Shown here piece after piece: positions 9,013 through 19,783 of a stretch of DNA of 64,000 nucleotides. Below the pieces are notes generated by a model that saw only the letters and a program-made list of their open reading frames with translations, had not been told where the DNA came from and made no database searches. Each line of letters begins with the position of its first letter. Position 1 is the stretch's first letter. The stretch lies in NCBI GenBank assembly GCA_040954445.1, contig CP144361.1:186001-250000 (forward strand), written 5' to 3'. Source of the stretch: Burkholderia sp. GTDB taxonomy: Bacteria > Pseudomonadota > Gammaproteobacteria > Burkholderiales > Burkholderiaceae. The translations under genes were made by a program, and so were the position numbers.

Positions 9013-10173
9013 TCAATAAATGCGCGAGTAAGGGTCCGCGCAAGGATGGACAACGCGATGTGGCAGCGGCCCGTGGCCGCGGTGCCCGGGCTTCGGTGCG
9101 CGCGGATACGAACCTAGGATCTTTAGAAAAGCGGCTGTGCCGTCGAGCTCCGTTAGGGCCGCCGCTACCGCCGCGTCATCGCGATAGCCTTCGATGTCGA
9201 TATAGAAGTAATATTCCCAGGTGCCCACGCGCGCCGGTCGCGACTCGAAGCGCGTCATCGACACACCATGTCGCGCGAGTGGCTCCAGCAGTTTGAATAC
9301 GGCACCCGGCTCGTTCTTGACCGACACGATCAGCGAGGTCTGGTCGTTGCCGCTAGGCGCGGTCGGAGTATGGCCGATGGTGACGAAGCGGGTGCGGTTG
9401 TGCGGATCATCCTGGATCATCGAATAGGCGATCTGCAAGCCGTAATGGATCGCCGCGCGGTCACTGGCAATAGCCGCCACGCTGGGGGCGTCGCCCGCCA
9501 GGCGGGCCGCCTCGGCATTGCTGGCCACCGCCTGGCGCTCCAGGTGTGGCGCGTTGATGGCAAGCCAGCGCTGACATTGCGCGAGCGACTGTGCATGCGC
9601 GCAGACGCGCTTCACGCCGTCGAGGCTGCCGCTTTGCGAGAGCAGGTTGTGGTGGATCGGCAGCGACAGCTCGCCGCCGATCAGCAGCTGCGTATGCAGC
9701 AACTGATCGAGCGTGCGCGAGACCGCACCCTCGGTCGAATTCTCGACCGGCACGATGCCGAATTCCGAGGTGCCGGCCTCGACGCCGCGGAACACCTCGT
9801 CGATCGAGGGGCAGGGCAGCCCCTCGATCGATTGTCCAAAGTATGCGAGCATGGCTTGTTCACTATAGGTGCCGATCGGCCCCAGGAAAGACACGCGGAT
9901 GGTCTTTTCTAGCGAGCGACTGGCGGCCATGATTTCACGCCAGATCGTATTGATGTGCTCGCCGACCAGTGGTCCCTCGCTCATCTCCTGCAGACGCTCG
10001 ATCACCTGCTGCTCGCGCTCAGGACGGAATACCGGAACCTTAAATTCCTTCTTGATCTCGCCGATCTCGAGCGCCACCGTGGCGCGCTGGTTCAGCAGCG
10101 CGATCAGCCGCGTATCGATTGCGTCGATACGCTCTCGCAAGGGTTTGAGTAAGGCATTGAGTTCGTCATCCAT
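9013..10173 (-). CDS. pheA: Bifunctional chorismate mutase / prephenate dehydratase (P-protein)
   Basis: Converts chorismate to prephenate and then to phenylpyruvate, the committed branch to phenylalanine. The N-terminal AroQ chorismate mutase domain covers residues 1-90 (MDDELNALLKPLRERIDAID). The dehydratase domain follows with VSFLGPIGTYSEQA, and the ACT regulatory domain is C-terminal (LIVSVKNEPGAVFKLLEPLA, SRPARVGTWEYYFYIDIEG). I start at the ATG at 10173 because family members begin MDDEL; an earlier ATG would overlap serC. The normal end LGSYPRA is followed by about 27 unrelated residues, and the stop codon lies inside the terminus of the adjacent beta fragment. The protein is therefore probably full function with an altered tail. 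hisC and tyrA, usual neighbours in Burkholderia, are missing here. Follows serC by 37 bases, presumably as one transcript. Confidence 0.93.
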   Translation of the reverse strand: MDDELNALLKPLRERIDAIDTRLIALLNQRATVALEIGEIKKEFKVPVFRPEREQQVIERLQEMSEGPLVGEHINTIWREIMAASRSLEKTIRVSFLGPIGTYSEQAMLAYFGQSIEGLPCPSIDEVFRGVEAGTSEFGIVPVENSTEGAVSRTLDQLLHTQLLIGGELSLPIHHNLLSQSGSLDGVKRVCAHAQSLAQCQRWLAINAPHLERQAVASNAEAARLAGDAPSVAAIASDRAAIHYGLQIAYSMIQDDPHNRTRFVTIGHTPTAPSGNDQTSLIVSVKNEPGAVFKLLEPLARHGVSMTRFESRPARVGTWEYYFYIDIEGYRDDAAVAAALTELDGTAAFLKILGSYPRAPKPGHRGHGPLPHRVVHPCADPYSRIY

Positions 10174-10210
10174 GCTGAATAGCCGTGCTTGATGAGCGCG
10201 CCTGAAGCCG

Positions 10211-11293
10211 TCAGGCCTGGCCGCGCTCAAAATCTTTCATGTACTCGATGAGCGCCTTCACGCCCGCGAGTGGCACTGCATTGTAGATCGACGCCCGCAT
10301 GCCGCCGACGGACTTGTGACCCTTCAGCTGCAGCAGCCCACGCGCTTTCGCGCCGGCAAGGAAATCTTCGTTGCGTGTCTCATCGGCGAGGAAAAACGGC
10401 ACGTTCATGCGCGAACGCGCATTCTTCTCAACTTTGTTGAGATAGAAGATGCTGGCGTCGATCGCGTCGTAGAGTTGCGCGGCCTTCTCGACATTGCGCG
10501 CCTCGATCGTCTCCAGACCACCCTGCGCCTTTAGCCACTTGAATACCAGCCCGGCGATGTAGATGGCATAGGTAGGCGGCGTGTTGTACATCGAATTGTT
10601 GGAAGCTACCGTTTTCCATTCAAAGGCGGATGGGCAGATCGGCAGCGCGCGATCAAGCAGGTCATCCCGCACGATCACCAGCGTCACGCCGGCCATACCG
10701 ATGTTCTTCTGTGCGCCGCCGAACAGCGCGCCATAGCGGCTGATGTCGAGCGGGCGCGACAGGATGTGGGAGGAGACGTCGGCGACCAGCGGCACGCTGC
10801 CAGTATCGGGGATCTCGAAGGTCTCGACGCCGTCGATGGTCTCGTTGGTGCACAGATGCACATAGGCCGGATCGGCCGACATCTGCCATGCGGGAAAGGC
10901 GGGCACGCGCGTGAAACCGTCCTCGGTGCGCCCCGTGGCAGCCAGGTGGGGAGTGCTATACTTCTCTGCTTCCTTGAACGACTTCTGCGACCAGGAGCCG
11001 GTCACCACGAAATCGACGTTCTGACGCGTTCCAAGTAGGTTCATTGGAACGATGGCGTTCTCGGCGATGCCGCCGCCCTGCAGGAACAGCACGCGATAGT
11101 TGTCGGGCACGCCCAGAAGATCGCGCAAGTCGGCCAGCGCGGTTTCATGGATCGAGGTGAACTCGCGACCGCGATGGCTCATCTCCATCACACTCATGCT
11201 GCTGCCGTTCCAGTCAAGCATCTCGTCGGCCGCCTGACGCAGCACGTCCTCGGGCATGGCCGCGGGACCGGCGGAAAAATTGAAAACGCGCAT
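10211..11293 (-). CDS. serC: Phosphoserine aminotransferase
   Basis: PLP enzyme that makes 3-phosphoserine in serine synthesis and takes part in pyridoxal phosphate synthesis. The 360 residues start [18 protein letters not shown], a typical SerC N terminus; an upstream in-frame ATG (11380) adds a 29-residue extension that looks like read-through of the leader, so I reject it. Visible hallmarks are [11 protein letters not shown] (phosphate binding), [12 protein letters not shown] and the PLP lysine region [21 protein letters not shown]. Length is normal. It sits between the DUF2059 gene and pheA, the order found in free-living Burkholderia downstream of gyrA. Confidence 0.95.
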   Translation of the reverse strand: MRVFNFSAGPAAMPEDVLRQAADEMLDWNGSSMSVMEMSHRGREFTSIHETALADLRDLLGVPDNYRVLFLQGGGIAENAIVPMNLLGTRQNVDFVVTGSWSQKSFKEAEKYSTPHLAATGRTEDGFTRVPAFPAWQMSADPAYVHLCTNETIDGVETFEIPDTGSVPLVADVSSHILSRPLDISRYGALFGGAQKNIGMAGVTLVIVRDDLLDRALPICPSAFEWKTVASNNSMYNTPPTYAIYIAGLVFKWLKAQGGLETIEARNVEKAAQLYDAIDASIFYLNKVEKNARSRMNVPFFLADETRNEDFLAGAKARGLLQLKGHKSVGGMRASIYNAVPLAGVKALIEYMKDFERGQA

Positions 11294-11456
11294 CTTAGAA
11301 TCTCGGGAGGGGACGCAGCGCACCCGGAATGCGCCGGATGCTGCGCCAAAAAAGAAATGGCTATTTACGCTCACGCGCAAATAGCCACATTATCGCACCG
11401 ACGTTTCCGCACCGCAAAATCGGCGCGCTCCCACCAGCGGCAGCAAGAATGCGTGC

Positions 11457-12059
11457 TTACTTGCCCAGTTTGACGGCCGAGATTTCTTTGTCGGCTTGGG
11501 CACGGGTTGCCTGGATCGCTTGCGGCATGTACTTCTGCATCAGGCCGTTGACTACGTCACGACCAACCTTATCCTGCACCTGGATGAACTTGAGGCCCGT
11601 TGGGCTTTTGTAAAACGTCATCAGGTCTTTGATTTCCAAGGTGCTGTAGTACTTCGCGTAAGCGTTGTACTGAGCCTGCATCGCGTCGTTTTTGAAGCCT
11701 TGCGAATTGAATACCTTGCCGGCGCCATCGACCAGCTTCTGCACCGAATTCTTCTGCAGGCTCGGCACGGACGCCTGCTTCTCGGCTTCCGTCAGCGTCT
11801 TGTTCTCCGACAGGGCATCCGACAGAATCGCCGGCACGAGTTGCTTCGACTGCATTTCTGCGCTGTTGGCGATCGCGCCAATCAGCTTCGGTGCATCGAT
11901 GGCGTTCAGCAAGTCTCTGATCGCCGCCTTTTTATCTGCGTCGATCTGCGCTGCTGCCACAGTCGAAGTAGCCACCTGGTTCGACAGCGCCTGCGCCATG
12001 GCGAATGTTGGCACGATGGCTGCCAGCAGCACCAGTTGCTTGAATTGTTTTTGCATCAT
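11457..12059 (-). CDS. DUF2059 family secreted protein
   Basis: A 200-residue protein starting MMQKQFKQLVLLAAIVPTFAMAQA, a clear signal peptide cleaved after AMA. The mature part is helical and carries the DUF2059 signature near the end (YYSTLEIKDLMTFYKSPTGLKFIQ). The family is periplasmic or secreted and its function is unknown. I start at the first ATG of the MM pair because GAGGGAG stands 2-8 bases upstream. Position between gyrA and serC agrees with Burkholderia gene order. Just upstream of the ribosome binding site lies what looks like the right end of an IS605-type element (12077-12201), so the native promoter may be displaced. Confidence 0.88.
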   Translation of the reverse strand: MMQKQFKQLVLLAAIVPTFAMAQALSNQVATSTVAAAQIDADKKAAIRDLLNAIDAPKLIGAIANSAEMQSKQLVPAILSDALSENKTLTEAEKQASVPSLQKNSVQKLVDGAGKVFNSQGFKNDAMQAQYNAYAKYYSTLEIKDLMTFYKSPTGLKFIQVQDKVGRDVVNGLMQKYMPQAIQATRAQADKEISAVKLGK

Positions 12060-12076
12060 CACTCCCTCATGGAAAT

Positions 12077-12201
12077 TTGACATCCTTCCCTCCCCCAAAA
12101 GAAGGGGATTCCTACGGCACTTACAGCAGCTTTGTGCTGTTATGGGCCGCTTCGCGGCGGGTTCCTGCTTGACAGAGAGACCCTACGCTTGGCCCTCGCG
12201 G
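12077..12201 (-). mobile_element. Right-end remnant of an IS200/IS605 (TnpB-type) element
   Basis: On the minus strand the segment ends GTAGGAATCCCC, a hairpin of CCCC and GGGG around a TTC/TTTT loop (12085-12110), then GAAGGATGTCAA. That string of features resembles the 3' end of tnpB (IS1341-like) elements, where it serves both as transposon end and as the scaffold end of the omega RNA. No tnpB frame remains upstream; copy I begins at 12202. The identification rests on motif resemblance only. Confidence 0.5.
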
Positions 12202-13259
12202 GGCGTGTTATTGTATAAATCGAACATGAGGAAGCAACGGCATCGATGGGCATAATTTCAGGCGATACGAACGGATTGCGGACGAGCGAAGTCCGCCATG
12301 CGGTTGATTACGCCGACTCGCAGGCGAACGAGGTCGCCTGCGAGTCGATGTGATGCTCCCAGAGACAGTTGCCGCTGAGCGTCTTGAACCGATACAGCGT
12401 ATTCGCGGCAAGCGACCGCCGGTGGTAAGCCACTGTCTTTCTTCCATTCTCGACGACTGTCACGGGCAATTGCATCAACCTCGCCATGACGCCATGCCGC
12501 ACCGAACATATCCGCTGGCCAATGAGCGGCACCCTCGTGTGGTGGAATCGAAGGAATAGCACTGCGTGCAGCAATGGCCGCATGGCATGGTTTGGTGTCG
12601 TAGGCACCGTCACCGCCGATGACATCGATTTGTTCTTCGGATGGAATCTGGTCGAACAACTTGGCCAGAGCGTCACCGTCAGCCATATTCTGATTCTTCA
12701 TTAGCGCGGCATGCACTTGACTCGTATTCGCGTTGAGCGCGAGATGGACTTTACGCTACGTGCGCCGCTTCGAGTAGCCGTGCTGGCGCACCCTTCCACT
12801 CACCTTCGCCATAGACCTTCAGACCGGTGCTGTCGACATCCAGATGGATCGATTCGTTGTCGAGAAGGATCGGCAGTTCGACATGAAGCGTTTTTGCCCA
12901 GCGACAGAGCGTGGGGTAATTCGGCACCGGAAAGCCCGGGAAGGCCAGATCGCGCAGACTTTGAGTGAAACCTTGCAGGGCGCGCAACGTCAGTCGATAG
13001 ACGGTCTTCACGCTAAGTAATGGCTGAATCAGCGTATCGCCGTATAGACACGGGCGACCACGTGTGGGTATGGCATCGGGTATTCTGGCAAGGACGGCTT
13101 CATCTATCCATATCGTCACGTGCCCCGGTTGATCAGGTCTTCATTATAGGCCGCCCAATTCCTGACACGGTAGCGTGCCTTCGGCTCACTTGTCTTGTGT
13201 ATGTCCTTGCGCATTTTCTTGGCAAAAATTAGGCAGTTACTCTGGAATCTGACTTGATA
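12202..13259 (-). mobile_element. Element alpha, decayed, 5' end missing, copy I
   Basis: The 3' end is degenerate (GGCGTGTTATTGTATAAATC). The transposase is split (12258-12716, 12751-13119) by frameshifts. At about 12312-12345 the sequence forms a local palindrome, GACTCGCAGGCGA and its complement. The leader stops after CTGACTTGAT, about 60 bp short of the expected terminus. Confidence 0.85.
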
Positions 13260-13548
13260 TTAATCCGCAAGAAAATGACCCCAGCATTCGTAAGAAGCTA
13301 GCGGGCGGCGTGCCATGGTCGGCCCCGTCTACTTTGCCAGTAGCTGTGGCGGTACGCCCATCGAAATCATCTCGGCAGTACATCGAACAGCAGCCGCCGC
13401 CGGATTAGCCCGTATAGAATGCCTACGCCGTCCGTGCTATCCTTCCTACCGAGAAAGGCGGGATTTTTGTTGCCGCGCACCCGATTGACGATTTCTTGCA
13501 CCGTCTGTCCCGGCTACTCAACGGCTCGGGCGGCAGGCAGCCCCCAAT
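13260..13548. other. Unassigned spacer downstream of gyrA
   Basis: About 290 bases between the gyrA stop and copy I. The translations do not resemble the gene usually found downstream or any IS. I see no clear terminator stem followed by a T run. Confidence 0.5.
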
Positions 13549-16164
13549 TCAGGCGTCTCCGCCCTCTGATTCCAATGCGTCGTCGGTGTCGATCTCGCTG
13601 TCCGCATCTGCCTCGGCAATTTGCTGCAGGCCTGAAAGCTTGGTGCCCTCACCCAAATTAATAAGTGTAACACCTTGCGTCGCCCGTCCCATCTCGCGGA
13701 TCTCCGAAACGCGCGTGCGGATCAGCACGCCCGCCGTGGTGATCAGCATGATCTCGCTTTCCGGCTCAACCAGGGTGGCAGCCACCACCTTGCCGTTGCG
13801 CTCGGAGGTCTGGATCGCGATCATGCCCTTCGTGCCGCGACCGTGGCGCGTGTACTCGGTGATCGGGGTGCGCTTGCCGTAGCCGTTCTCGGTGGCTGTC
13901 AACACCGACTGCTTCTCGCCGCCGGCCACCAGCATGGCGATCACTTGTTGGCCGTCCTCCAGCTGCATGCCGCGCACACCGCGCGCCTCGCGACCCATCG
14001 GGCGCACGTCGTTCTCGTCAAAGCGTACCGCCTTGCCCGCGTCGGAGAACAGCATCACTTCGTGCCCGCCGTTTGTGAGCGCCGCGCCGATCAGAAAATC
14101 GCCCTCATCAAGATCAACGGCGATGATGCCCTTCTTCAGCGGTCGGGTGAAGGCCTCAAGCGGGGTCTTCTTGACGATGCCGAGCGAGGTGCCCATGAAC
14201 ACGTACGTGTCGGCCGAGAACTCCCTCACCGGCAACACCACGTTGATTTTCTCCCCGTCCTGCAGTGGGAGCATATTGACAATCGGTCGGCCTCGGGAGT
14301 TGCGCGAGCCCTGCGGAACCTCGTAGACCTTGACCCAGTAGACGCGACCTCGGTTCGAGAAGCACAGGATGTAGTCGTGTGTGTTGGCGATGAAAAGCGT
14401 CTCGATCCAGTCGTCTTCTTTTATCTGCGTGGCCTGCTTACCGCGCCCGCCGCGCTTCTGCGCTCTGTACTCGGACAGCGGCTGCGACTTCACGTAGCCA
14501 GCATGTGACATGGTCACCACCATGTGCTGCGGCGTGATCAGGTCCTCGCTGTTCAGATCGGTAGCGTTCAGCTCGATGCGCGAGCGGCGTTCGGAACCGA
14601 ACTCGCTCTTCACCGCCGTCAGCTCTTCGCCGATAATGGTGGTGATCCGCTCCTGGCGCGCCAGGATGTCGAGCAGGTCGGCAATCTGGGCTATCACCTC
14701 GCGGTACTCGCCGATGATCTTGTCTTGCTCGAGACCGGTCAGGCGCTGCAGGCGCATCTGCAAAATTTCCTGGGCCTGGGTCTCGGAAAGGTTGTACTTA
14801 CCGTCGGTCTGCATCCAGAAAGCCGGGTGCAGCCCTTCCGGACGATAGGCCTCATGGCCGACCGCCTCGGCGTTCTCGGCCTGCGAGCGCACCAGCATCT
14901 CGCGCACCAGAGACGAATCCCAGCAACGTGCCATCATCGCCTGGCGGGCGATCTGCGGCGTCGGCGCAACCTTGATCAGTGCGATGAAGTCGTTGATGTT
15001 GGCCAGCGCGACAGCCAGGCCTTCTAGCATATGGCCGCGCTCTCGGGCCTTGCGCAGTTCATAGATAGTGCGCCGCATCAGCACCTCGCGACGATGCGCG
15101 AGGAAGCATTTGAGCATCTCCTTCAGGTTCAGAAGTTTCGGCTGACCATCGACCAGCGCGACCATATTCACGCCGAAGGTATACTGCAGCTGCGTCAACT
15201 TATAGAGGTTGTTGAGCACCACCTCGGGCACTGCGCCGCGCTTGAGTTCGATCGCCACGCGTATGCCGCTTTTGTCGGATTCGTCACGGATGTCGGAGAT
15301 GCCCTCGAGCTTCTTCTCAGTGACGAGTTCGGCAATGCGCTCCAGCAGCGAGCGCTTGTTCACCTGATAGGGTAGTTCGTCGACGATGATCACCATGCGC
15401 TGGCCACGATCGATTTCCTCGAAGTGCGTAGTAGCGCGCATCACCACCCGACCGCGACCGGTGCAATAGCCCTCGCGTACGCCGGCGACGCCGTAAATGA
15501 TGCCAGCGGTCGGGAAATCGGGGGCGGGAATAATCTCGATCAGCTCGTCGATCGAAATCTGCGGGTTGGCAAGCAGGTGATGGCAGGCATCGACCACTTC
15601 CGACAAGTTGTGTGGCGGGATGTTAGTGGCCATGCCGACCGCGATGCCCGAGGAGCCGTTGATCAGCAGGTTCGGGATCCGCGCCGGGAGGATCAGCGGT
15701 TCACTTTCGCTGCCGTCGTAGTTGGGCCCGAAGTCGACCGTTTCTTTGTCGATGTCGACCAGCAGCTCGTGACCAATCTTCGCCATGCGGATTTCGGTGT
15801 AGCGCATTGCGGCGGCGTTGTCGCCATCGACCGAACCGAAGTTGCCCTGGCCGTCGACCAGCATATAGCGCAGCGAGAAATCCTGCGCTATCCGGACGAT
15901 GGTGTCGTAGACGGCGCTGTCGCCGTGCGGGTGGTACTTACCGATCACATCGCCGACGATACGCGCCGACTTCTTGTAGGCCCGGTTCCAGTCGTTGTTT
16001 AATTCGTGCATCGCGAACAGCACGCGCCGATGCACGGGCTTCAGGCCATCGCGGACATCCGGGAGGGCGCGTCCGACAATCACGCTCATCGCGTAATCGA
16101 GATACGAACGGCGCATTTCCTCCTCTAGGGAGATGGGCAGGGTCTCTTTGGCCAATTGATCCAT
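13549..16164 (-). CDS. gyrA: DNA gyrase subunit A
   Basis: Breakage-and-reunion subunit of gyrase, which introduces negative supercoils as an A2B2 complex. The 871 residues start [17 protein letters not shown]. The active-site tyrosine is in AAMRYTEIR. The quinolone-resistance region reads [11 protein letters not shown], with the Ser and Asp of the sensitive form retained. The GyrA box (QKRGGRGK) precedes a C-terminal beta-pinwheel, and the tail is acidic ([19 protein letters not shown]). Length is normal. It precedes the DUF2059 gene, serC and pheA on the same strand, although copy I now separates them. Confidence 0.97.
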   Translation of the reverse strand: MDQLAKETLPISLEEEMRRSYLDYAMSVIVGRALPDVRDGLKPVHRRVLFAMHELNNDWNRAYKKSARIVGDVIGKYHPHGDSAVYDTIVRIAQDFSLRYMLVDGQGNFGSVDGDNAAAMRYTEIRMAKIGHELLVDIDKETVDFGPNYDGSESEPLILPARIPNLLINGSSGIAVGMATNIPPHNLSEVVDACHHLLANPQISIDELIEIIPAPDFPTAGIIYGVAGVREGYCTGRGRVVMRATTHFEEIDRGQRMVIIVDELPYQVNKRSLLERIAELVTEKKLEGISDIRDESDKSGIRVAIELKRGAVPEVVLNNLYKLTQLQYTFGVNMVALVDGQPKLLNLKEMLKCFLAHRREVLMRRTIYELRKARERGHMLEGLAVALANINDFIALIKVAPTPQIARQAMMARCWDSSLVREMLVRSQAENAEAVGHEAYRPEGLHPAFWMQTDGKYNLSETQAQEILQMRLQRLTGLEQDKIIGEYREVIAQIADLLDILARQERITTIIGEELTAVKSEFGSERRSRIELNATDLNSEDLITPQHMVVTMSHAGYVKSQPLSEYRAQKRGGRGKQATQIKEDDWIETLFIANTHDYILCFSNRGRVYWVKVYEVPQGSRNSRGRPIVNMLPLQDGEKINVVLPVREFSADTYVFMGTSLGIVKKTPLEAFTRPLKKGIIAVDLDEGDFLIGAALTNGGHEVMLFSDAGKAVRFDENDVRPMGREARGVRGMQLEDGQQVIAMLVAGGEKQSVLTATENGYGKRTPITEYTRHGRGTKGMIAIQTSERNGKVVAATLVEPESEIMLITTAGVLIRTRVSEIREMGRATQGVTLINLGEGTKLSGLQQIAEADADSEIDTDDALESEGGDA

Positions 16165-16236
16165 GTATCCATATCGTTTCGGAGCGAAGACGGGACCGCC
16201 TTGCGCGTAAATGCCGTAGTCACAACTTAAATTGTA

Positions 16237-16245
16237 ATTCTACCA
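16237..16245 (-). promoter_or_regulatory. Candidate extended -10 promoter for gyrA
   Basis: On the minus strand TGGTAGAAT fits an extended -10 box (TGn-TAGAAT) about 75 bases before the gyrA start. No good -35 is seen. Beta and IS30 debris begins about 40 bases further upstream, so anything beyond that is not native. Confidence 0.4.
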
Positions 16246-16282
16246 TGCGGATAAATTTACCCAGACGGCTCAGCCCCTTCTA

Positions 16283-16312
16283 TGGCGGATTCAAGAGTAA
16301 AGTGCAACACAC
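16283..16312. mobile_element. IS30-family terminal fragment
   Basis: GGCGGATTCAAGAGTAAAG followed by TGCAACAC is the inverted counterpart of the IS30-type end seen at 63752-63776 and 23913-23938. Only the terminus is left. Confidence 0.6.
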
Positions 16313-16321
16313 TAGTGGTTA

Positions 16322-16560
16322 GTGATCCGCAATTTGCCCTCTTGAATCAAGCTGCATAGCGAATCGGTTTATACATGAAATAGAGAGCGACATGCTTTGG
16401 TGATTTCTGGAGACGACGCAGATGGCTGATGACCGCTCTCTTGAAATGCCCCTTGGTTCGCGCCGGAACTTACTTCTTCACGTTCGCTTTCAGATCCACG
16501 TTGAACATCTTTTCTGGATTGAGATCCGGACTGTACGACGGCAGGTAGAATACCTCAATC
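16322..16560 (-). mobile_element. Element beta 3' fragment
   Basis: On the minus strand it encodes the C-terminal region of the IS630-type transposase in degraded form (LNPEKMFNVDLKANVKK-type, then the FMYKPIRYAA-type tail). It borders the gyrA leader on one side and copy J on the other. Confidence 0.75.
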
Positions 16561-18780
16561 AGCGTTGTCGCATAAATCGAGCGAGATCCGTTGACGTTTA
16601 CGCGCACCGGTCGGGGGGCCAGCCCCTATCAAGTCAAATTCCAGAGTAACTGCCTAATTTTGCCAAGAAAATACGCAAGGACATACACAAGAAAGGTGAG
16701 CCGAGGGCACGCTACCGTGTCAGGAATTGGGCGGCCTATAATTAAGGCCCTGATCAACCGGGAGAACGTGACAATATGGATAAATGAAGCCGTTTTTGCC
16801 AGAATACCCGACGCCATACCCACACGTGGTCGCCCCTCTATACGGCGATACGCCTGATTCAGGCATTACTTGGCGTGAAGACCGCCTATCGATTGACGTT
16901 GCACGCCATGCAAGGTTTCACCCAAAGTCTGCGCGATCTGGTCTTCCCGAGCTTGCCGGTGCCGAATTACCCCACGCTCTGTCGCAGGGCAAAACGCTTG
17001 ATGTCGAACTGCCGATCCTTCGCGAAAACGAACCGATCCATCTGGTGGTCAACAGCACCGGTCTGAAAGTCTATGGCGAAGGTGAATGGAAGGTGCGCCA
17101 GCACGGCTACTCGCAGCTGGCGCACGGGGCGTTGTTGTATAAATCGAGTGTGAGGATGCAATAGCATCGACGGGATAATTTCAGGCGATACGAACGGATT
17201 GCGGACGAGCGAGGTCCGCCATACGGTTGATGACGCCAACGCGAATGGAGACCTCGGTCGCCTGCGCCTCGATGTGAGGCGACCAGAGACAGTTGCCGGT
17301 GAGGGTCTTGAACCGATACATCGCATTCTCGGCAAGCGATCGCCGGTGGTAGCCACTGTCTTGCTTCCATTCTCGACGACCGTCACGGGCAATTGCATCA
17401 ACCGCGCCATTACGCCACGCCGCACCGGGCATATCCGCTGGCCAATGAACGGCGCCCTCGCGTGGCGGAATCGAAGGAATAGCGCTGCGTGCAGCAATGG
17501 CCGCATGGCATGGCTTTGTGTCGTAGGCACCATCACCGCCGATGACATCGATTTGTTCTTCGCGTGGAATCTGGTCGAGCAACTTGGCCAGAGCGTCACC
17601 ATCAGCCACATTCTGATTCGTCATTAGCGCGGCATGCACTTAACCCGTATTCGCGTTGAGCGCGAGATGGACTTTACGCCACGTGCGCCGCTTCGAGTAG
17701 CCGTGCTGGCGCACCTTCCATTTACCTTCTCCATAGACCTTCAGACCGGTGCTGTCGACATCCAGATGGATCGGTTCATTGTCACGAAGGATCGGCAGTT
17801 CGACATCAAGCGTTTTTGCCCGGCGACAGAGCGTGGTGTAATTCGGCACCGGCAAGCTCTGGAAGGCCAGATCGCGCAGACTTTGGGTGAAACCTTGCAG
17901 GGCGCGCAACGTCAGTCGATAGACGCTCTTCACGCCAAGTAATGCCTGAATCAGCGTATCGCCGTCTAGACACGGGCGACCACGTGTGGGTATGGCATCG
18001 GGTATGCTCGCAAAGACGGCTTCATCTATCCATATTGTTACGTTCCCCGGTTGATCAGGCCTTCATTATAGGCCGCCCAATTCCTGACACGGTAGCGTGC
18101 CTTCGGCTCACCTTTCTTGTGTATGTCCTTGCGCATTTTCTTGGCAAAAATTAGGCAGTTACTCTGGAATCTGACTTGATAGGAGGCTGGCCCCGCGACC
18201 GTTGCGCGTAAACGTCAACGGATCTCGCTCGATTTATGCAACAACGCCCAACGCGAATACGGGTCAAGTACATGCCGCGCTAATGACGCATCAAAATGTG
18301 GCTGACGGTCACGCTCTGGCCAAGTTGCTCGACTAGATTCCATTCGAAAAACAAATCGATGTCATCGGCGACGACGGTGCCTACGATACCAAGCCATGCC
18401 ATGCGGCCATTGCTGCACGCAGTGCAGTTCCTTCGATTCTGCCACGCGAGGGTGCCCCGCTCATTGGCCAGCGGATACGCCCGGTGCGGCGTGGCGTAAC
18501 GGCGCGGTTGATGCAATTGCCCGTGACGGTCAGTGAGAATGGAAGCAAGACAGTGGCTAACACCGGTGATCGCTTGCCGAGAATGCGATATATCATCGGT
18601 TCAAGGCGCTCGCCGGAAACTGTCTCTGGGCGCGTCACATTGACTCGCAGGCGACCGAGGTTGCCGTTCGCGTTGGCGTAATCAACCGCATGGCGGACCT
18701 CGCTCGTCCGCAATCCGTTCATATCGCCTGGAATTATATCCGTTGATGCCATTGTTTTCTCATGTTCGATTTATGCAAGA
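16561..18780 (+). mobile_element. Element alpha, decayed, copy J, split by copy K
   Basis: The left part is 16561-17127 and the right part 18249-18780. Together they lack about 24 bp of the middle, so K's entry was accompanied by a small deletion and no target duplication remains. The left part has a changed first catalytic residue (VVNSTGLKVYG) and frameshifts; the right part has a stop replacing the DQIP stretch (CTCGACTAG) and further shifts. Confidence 0.85.
17128..18248 (-). mobile_element. Element alpha, 1121 bp, nested inside copy J (copy K)
   Basis: Both ends are complete, the 3' one as GGCGTTGTTGTATAAATC. The transposase lacks one open frame: 17640-17933 carries the middle with VDVDSTGLKVYG, while the C-terminal third (17181-17639) is joined through an in-frame stop (TAA) after NANTG, and the N-terminal part has a further shift near 18045. 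Confidence 0.88.
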
Positions 18781-19279
18781 ATACTCGATTCTCGCACGGC
18801 ATGTTCGCGTCCACAACGCGAACGACACCTTCAACTGGTCCGGCATCTGATCGCACAACGCGCGAATTTCCACTTCCTGCTGTATACTCAGGGTAAGGCG
18901 TGGGTTAACGGCTCTTCCGCTTGGCTTGTCACGAAATCCAGCCGCACCTTTGCGGGCGTAGTGTTTCCAAATATAGAACACGCCGGTGCGCGACAGATTT
19001 GTATGCTCGGCAATCTCGTCGTAGGTCCAGCCTCGCCTGCGCAAGTTGATTACCTGCCGTCGTCCAGTCCGGAGCTCAATCCCAACGAGATGCTCAACGC
19101 GGATCTGAAAGCGAACGTGACGAAGCAAGCTCCGGCGCGAACCAAGGGCATCTCAAGAAAAGCTGTCATCAGCCATCTGCGGCGTCTCGAGAAATCACCA
19201 AAGCGTTTCGCTCTTTATTTCATGCATAAACCGATTCACTATGCAGCTTGATTCAAAATTGCGTATTTCTGATCAATAA
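18781..19279. mobile_element. Element beta with its two halves in opposite orientation
   Basis: The minus strand (about 19066 down to 18781) encodes the helix-turn-helix part: VINLRRRGWTYDEIAEHTN and DKPSGRAVNPR. From about 19060 the plus strand encodes the C terminus: SSSPELNPNEMLNADLKAN to FMHKPIHYAA. The junction GATTACCTGCCG-TCGTCCAG joins the halves head to head, so the middle with the catalytic core is lost and one half is inverted. The right terminus ends CTGATCAATAA. Confidence 0.8.
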
Positions 19280-19636
19280 CCACTGCCTTTCTTCCATTCT
19301 CGACGACCTTCACGGGCAATTGCATCAACCGCGCCGTTACGCCCCGTGGCATCGGGCGTATCCGCTGGCCAATGAGCGGCACCCTCGCGTGGCAGAATTG
19401 GAGGAACAGCAATGGCCGCATGGCATGGCTTGGTGTCGTAGGCACCGCCGCCGCCGATGACATCGATTTGTTCGTCGCGTGGAATCTGGTCAAGAAACTT
19501 AGCCGGAGCGTCACCGTCAGCCACATTCTGATGCGTCATCAGTACGCACGGCACGCACTCGTCCACAATCCGTTCATATTGCCTGAAATTATTGCCCGTC
19601 GCCGCTATTGCGGCCTCACACTCAATCTATGCAATC
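19280..19636. mobile_element. Element alpha composite fragment, copy L
   Basis: 19280-19560 is the middle of the transposase on the minus strand (degraded GGGGAYDTK and WPADTP peptides). From about 19562 the 3' terminal region follows in the opposite orientation, ending in a degraded terminus CTCAATCTATGCAATCA. It is another case of an alpha end in inverted orientation joined to alpha sequence. Confidence 0.7.
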
Positions 19637-19656
19637 ATGTCGCTTCTGAAGATGTT

Positions 19657-19733
19657 TGGTGGGCCCCCCGGGGTCGAACCCGGTACCGCTCGATTATGAG
19701 TCGAGAGCTCTAACCGCCATGAGCTAGAGGCCC
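19657..19733 (-). tRNA. tRNA with CAU anticodon (Met or Ile2)
   Basis: A 77-nt cloverleaf with encoded CCA. Acceptor GGGCCTC pairs with GGGGCCC; D stem GCTC/GAGC; anticodon stem CTCGA/TCGAG with loop CTCATAA; T stem CCGGG/CCCGG with loop TTCGACC. The anticodon CAT fits elongator Met or the lysidine-modified Ile2 species. The TTAGAGC and GACTCATAATC context resembles Ile2, but the sequence alone does not decide it. It lies alone between IS fragments. Confidence 0.9.
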
Positions 19734-19783
19734 GAAAGGAGAGAGTTTTACCGCACAAAAGGTATGGCGGTGTTAAAAGTGCA

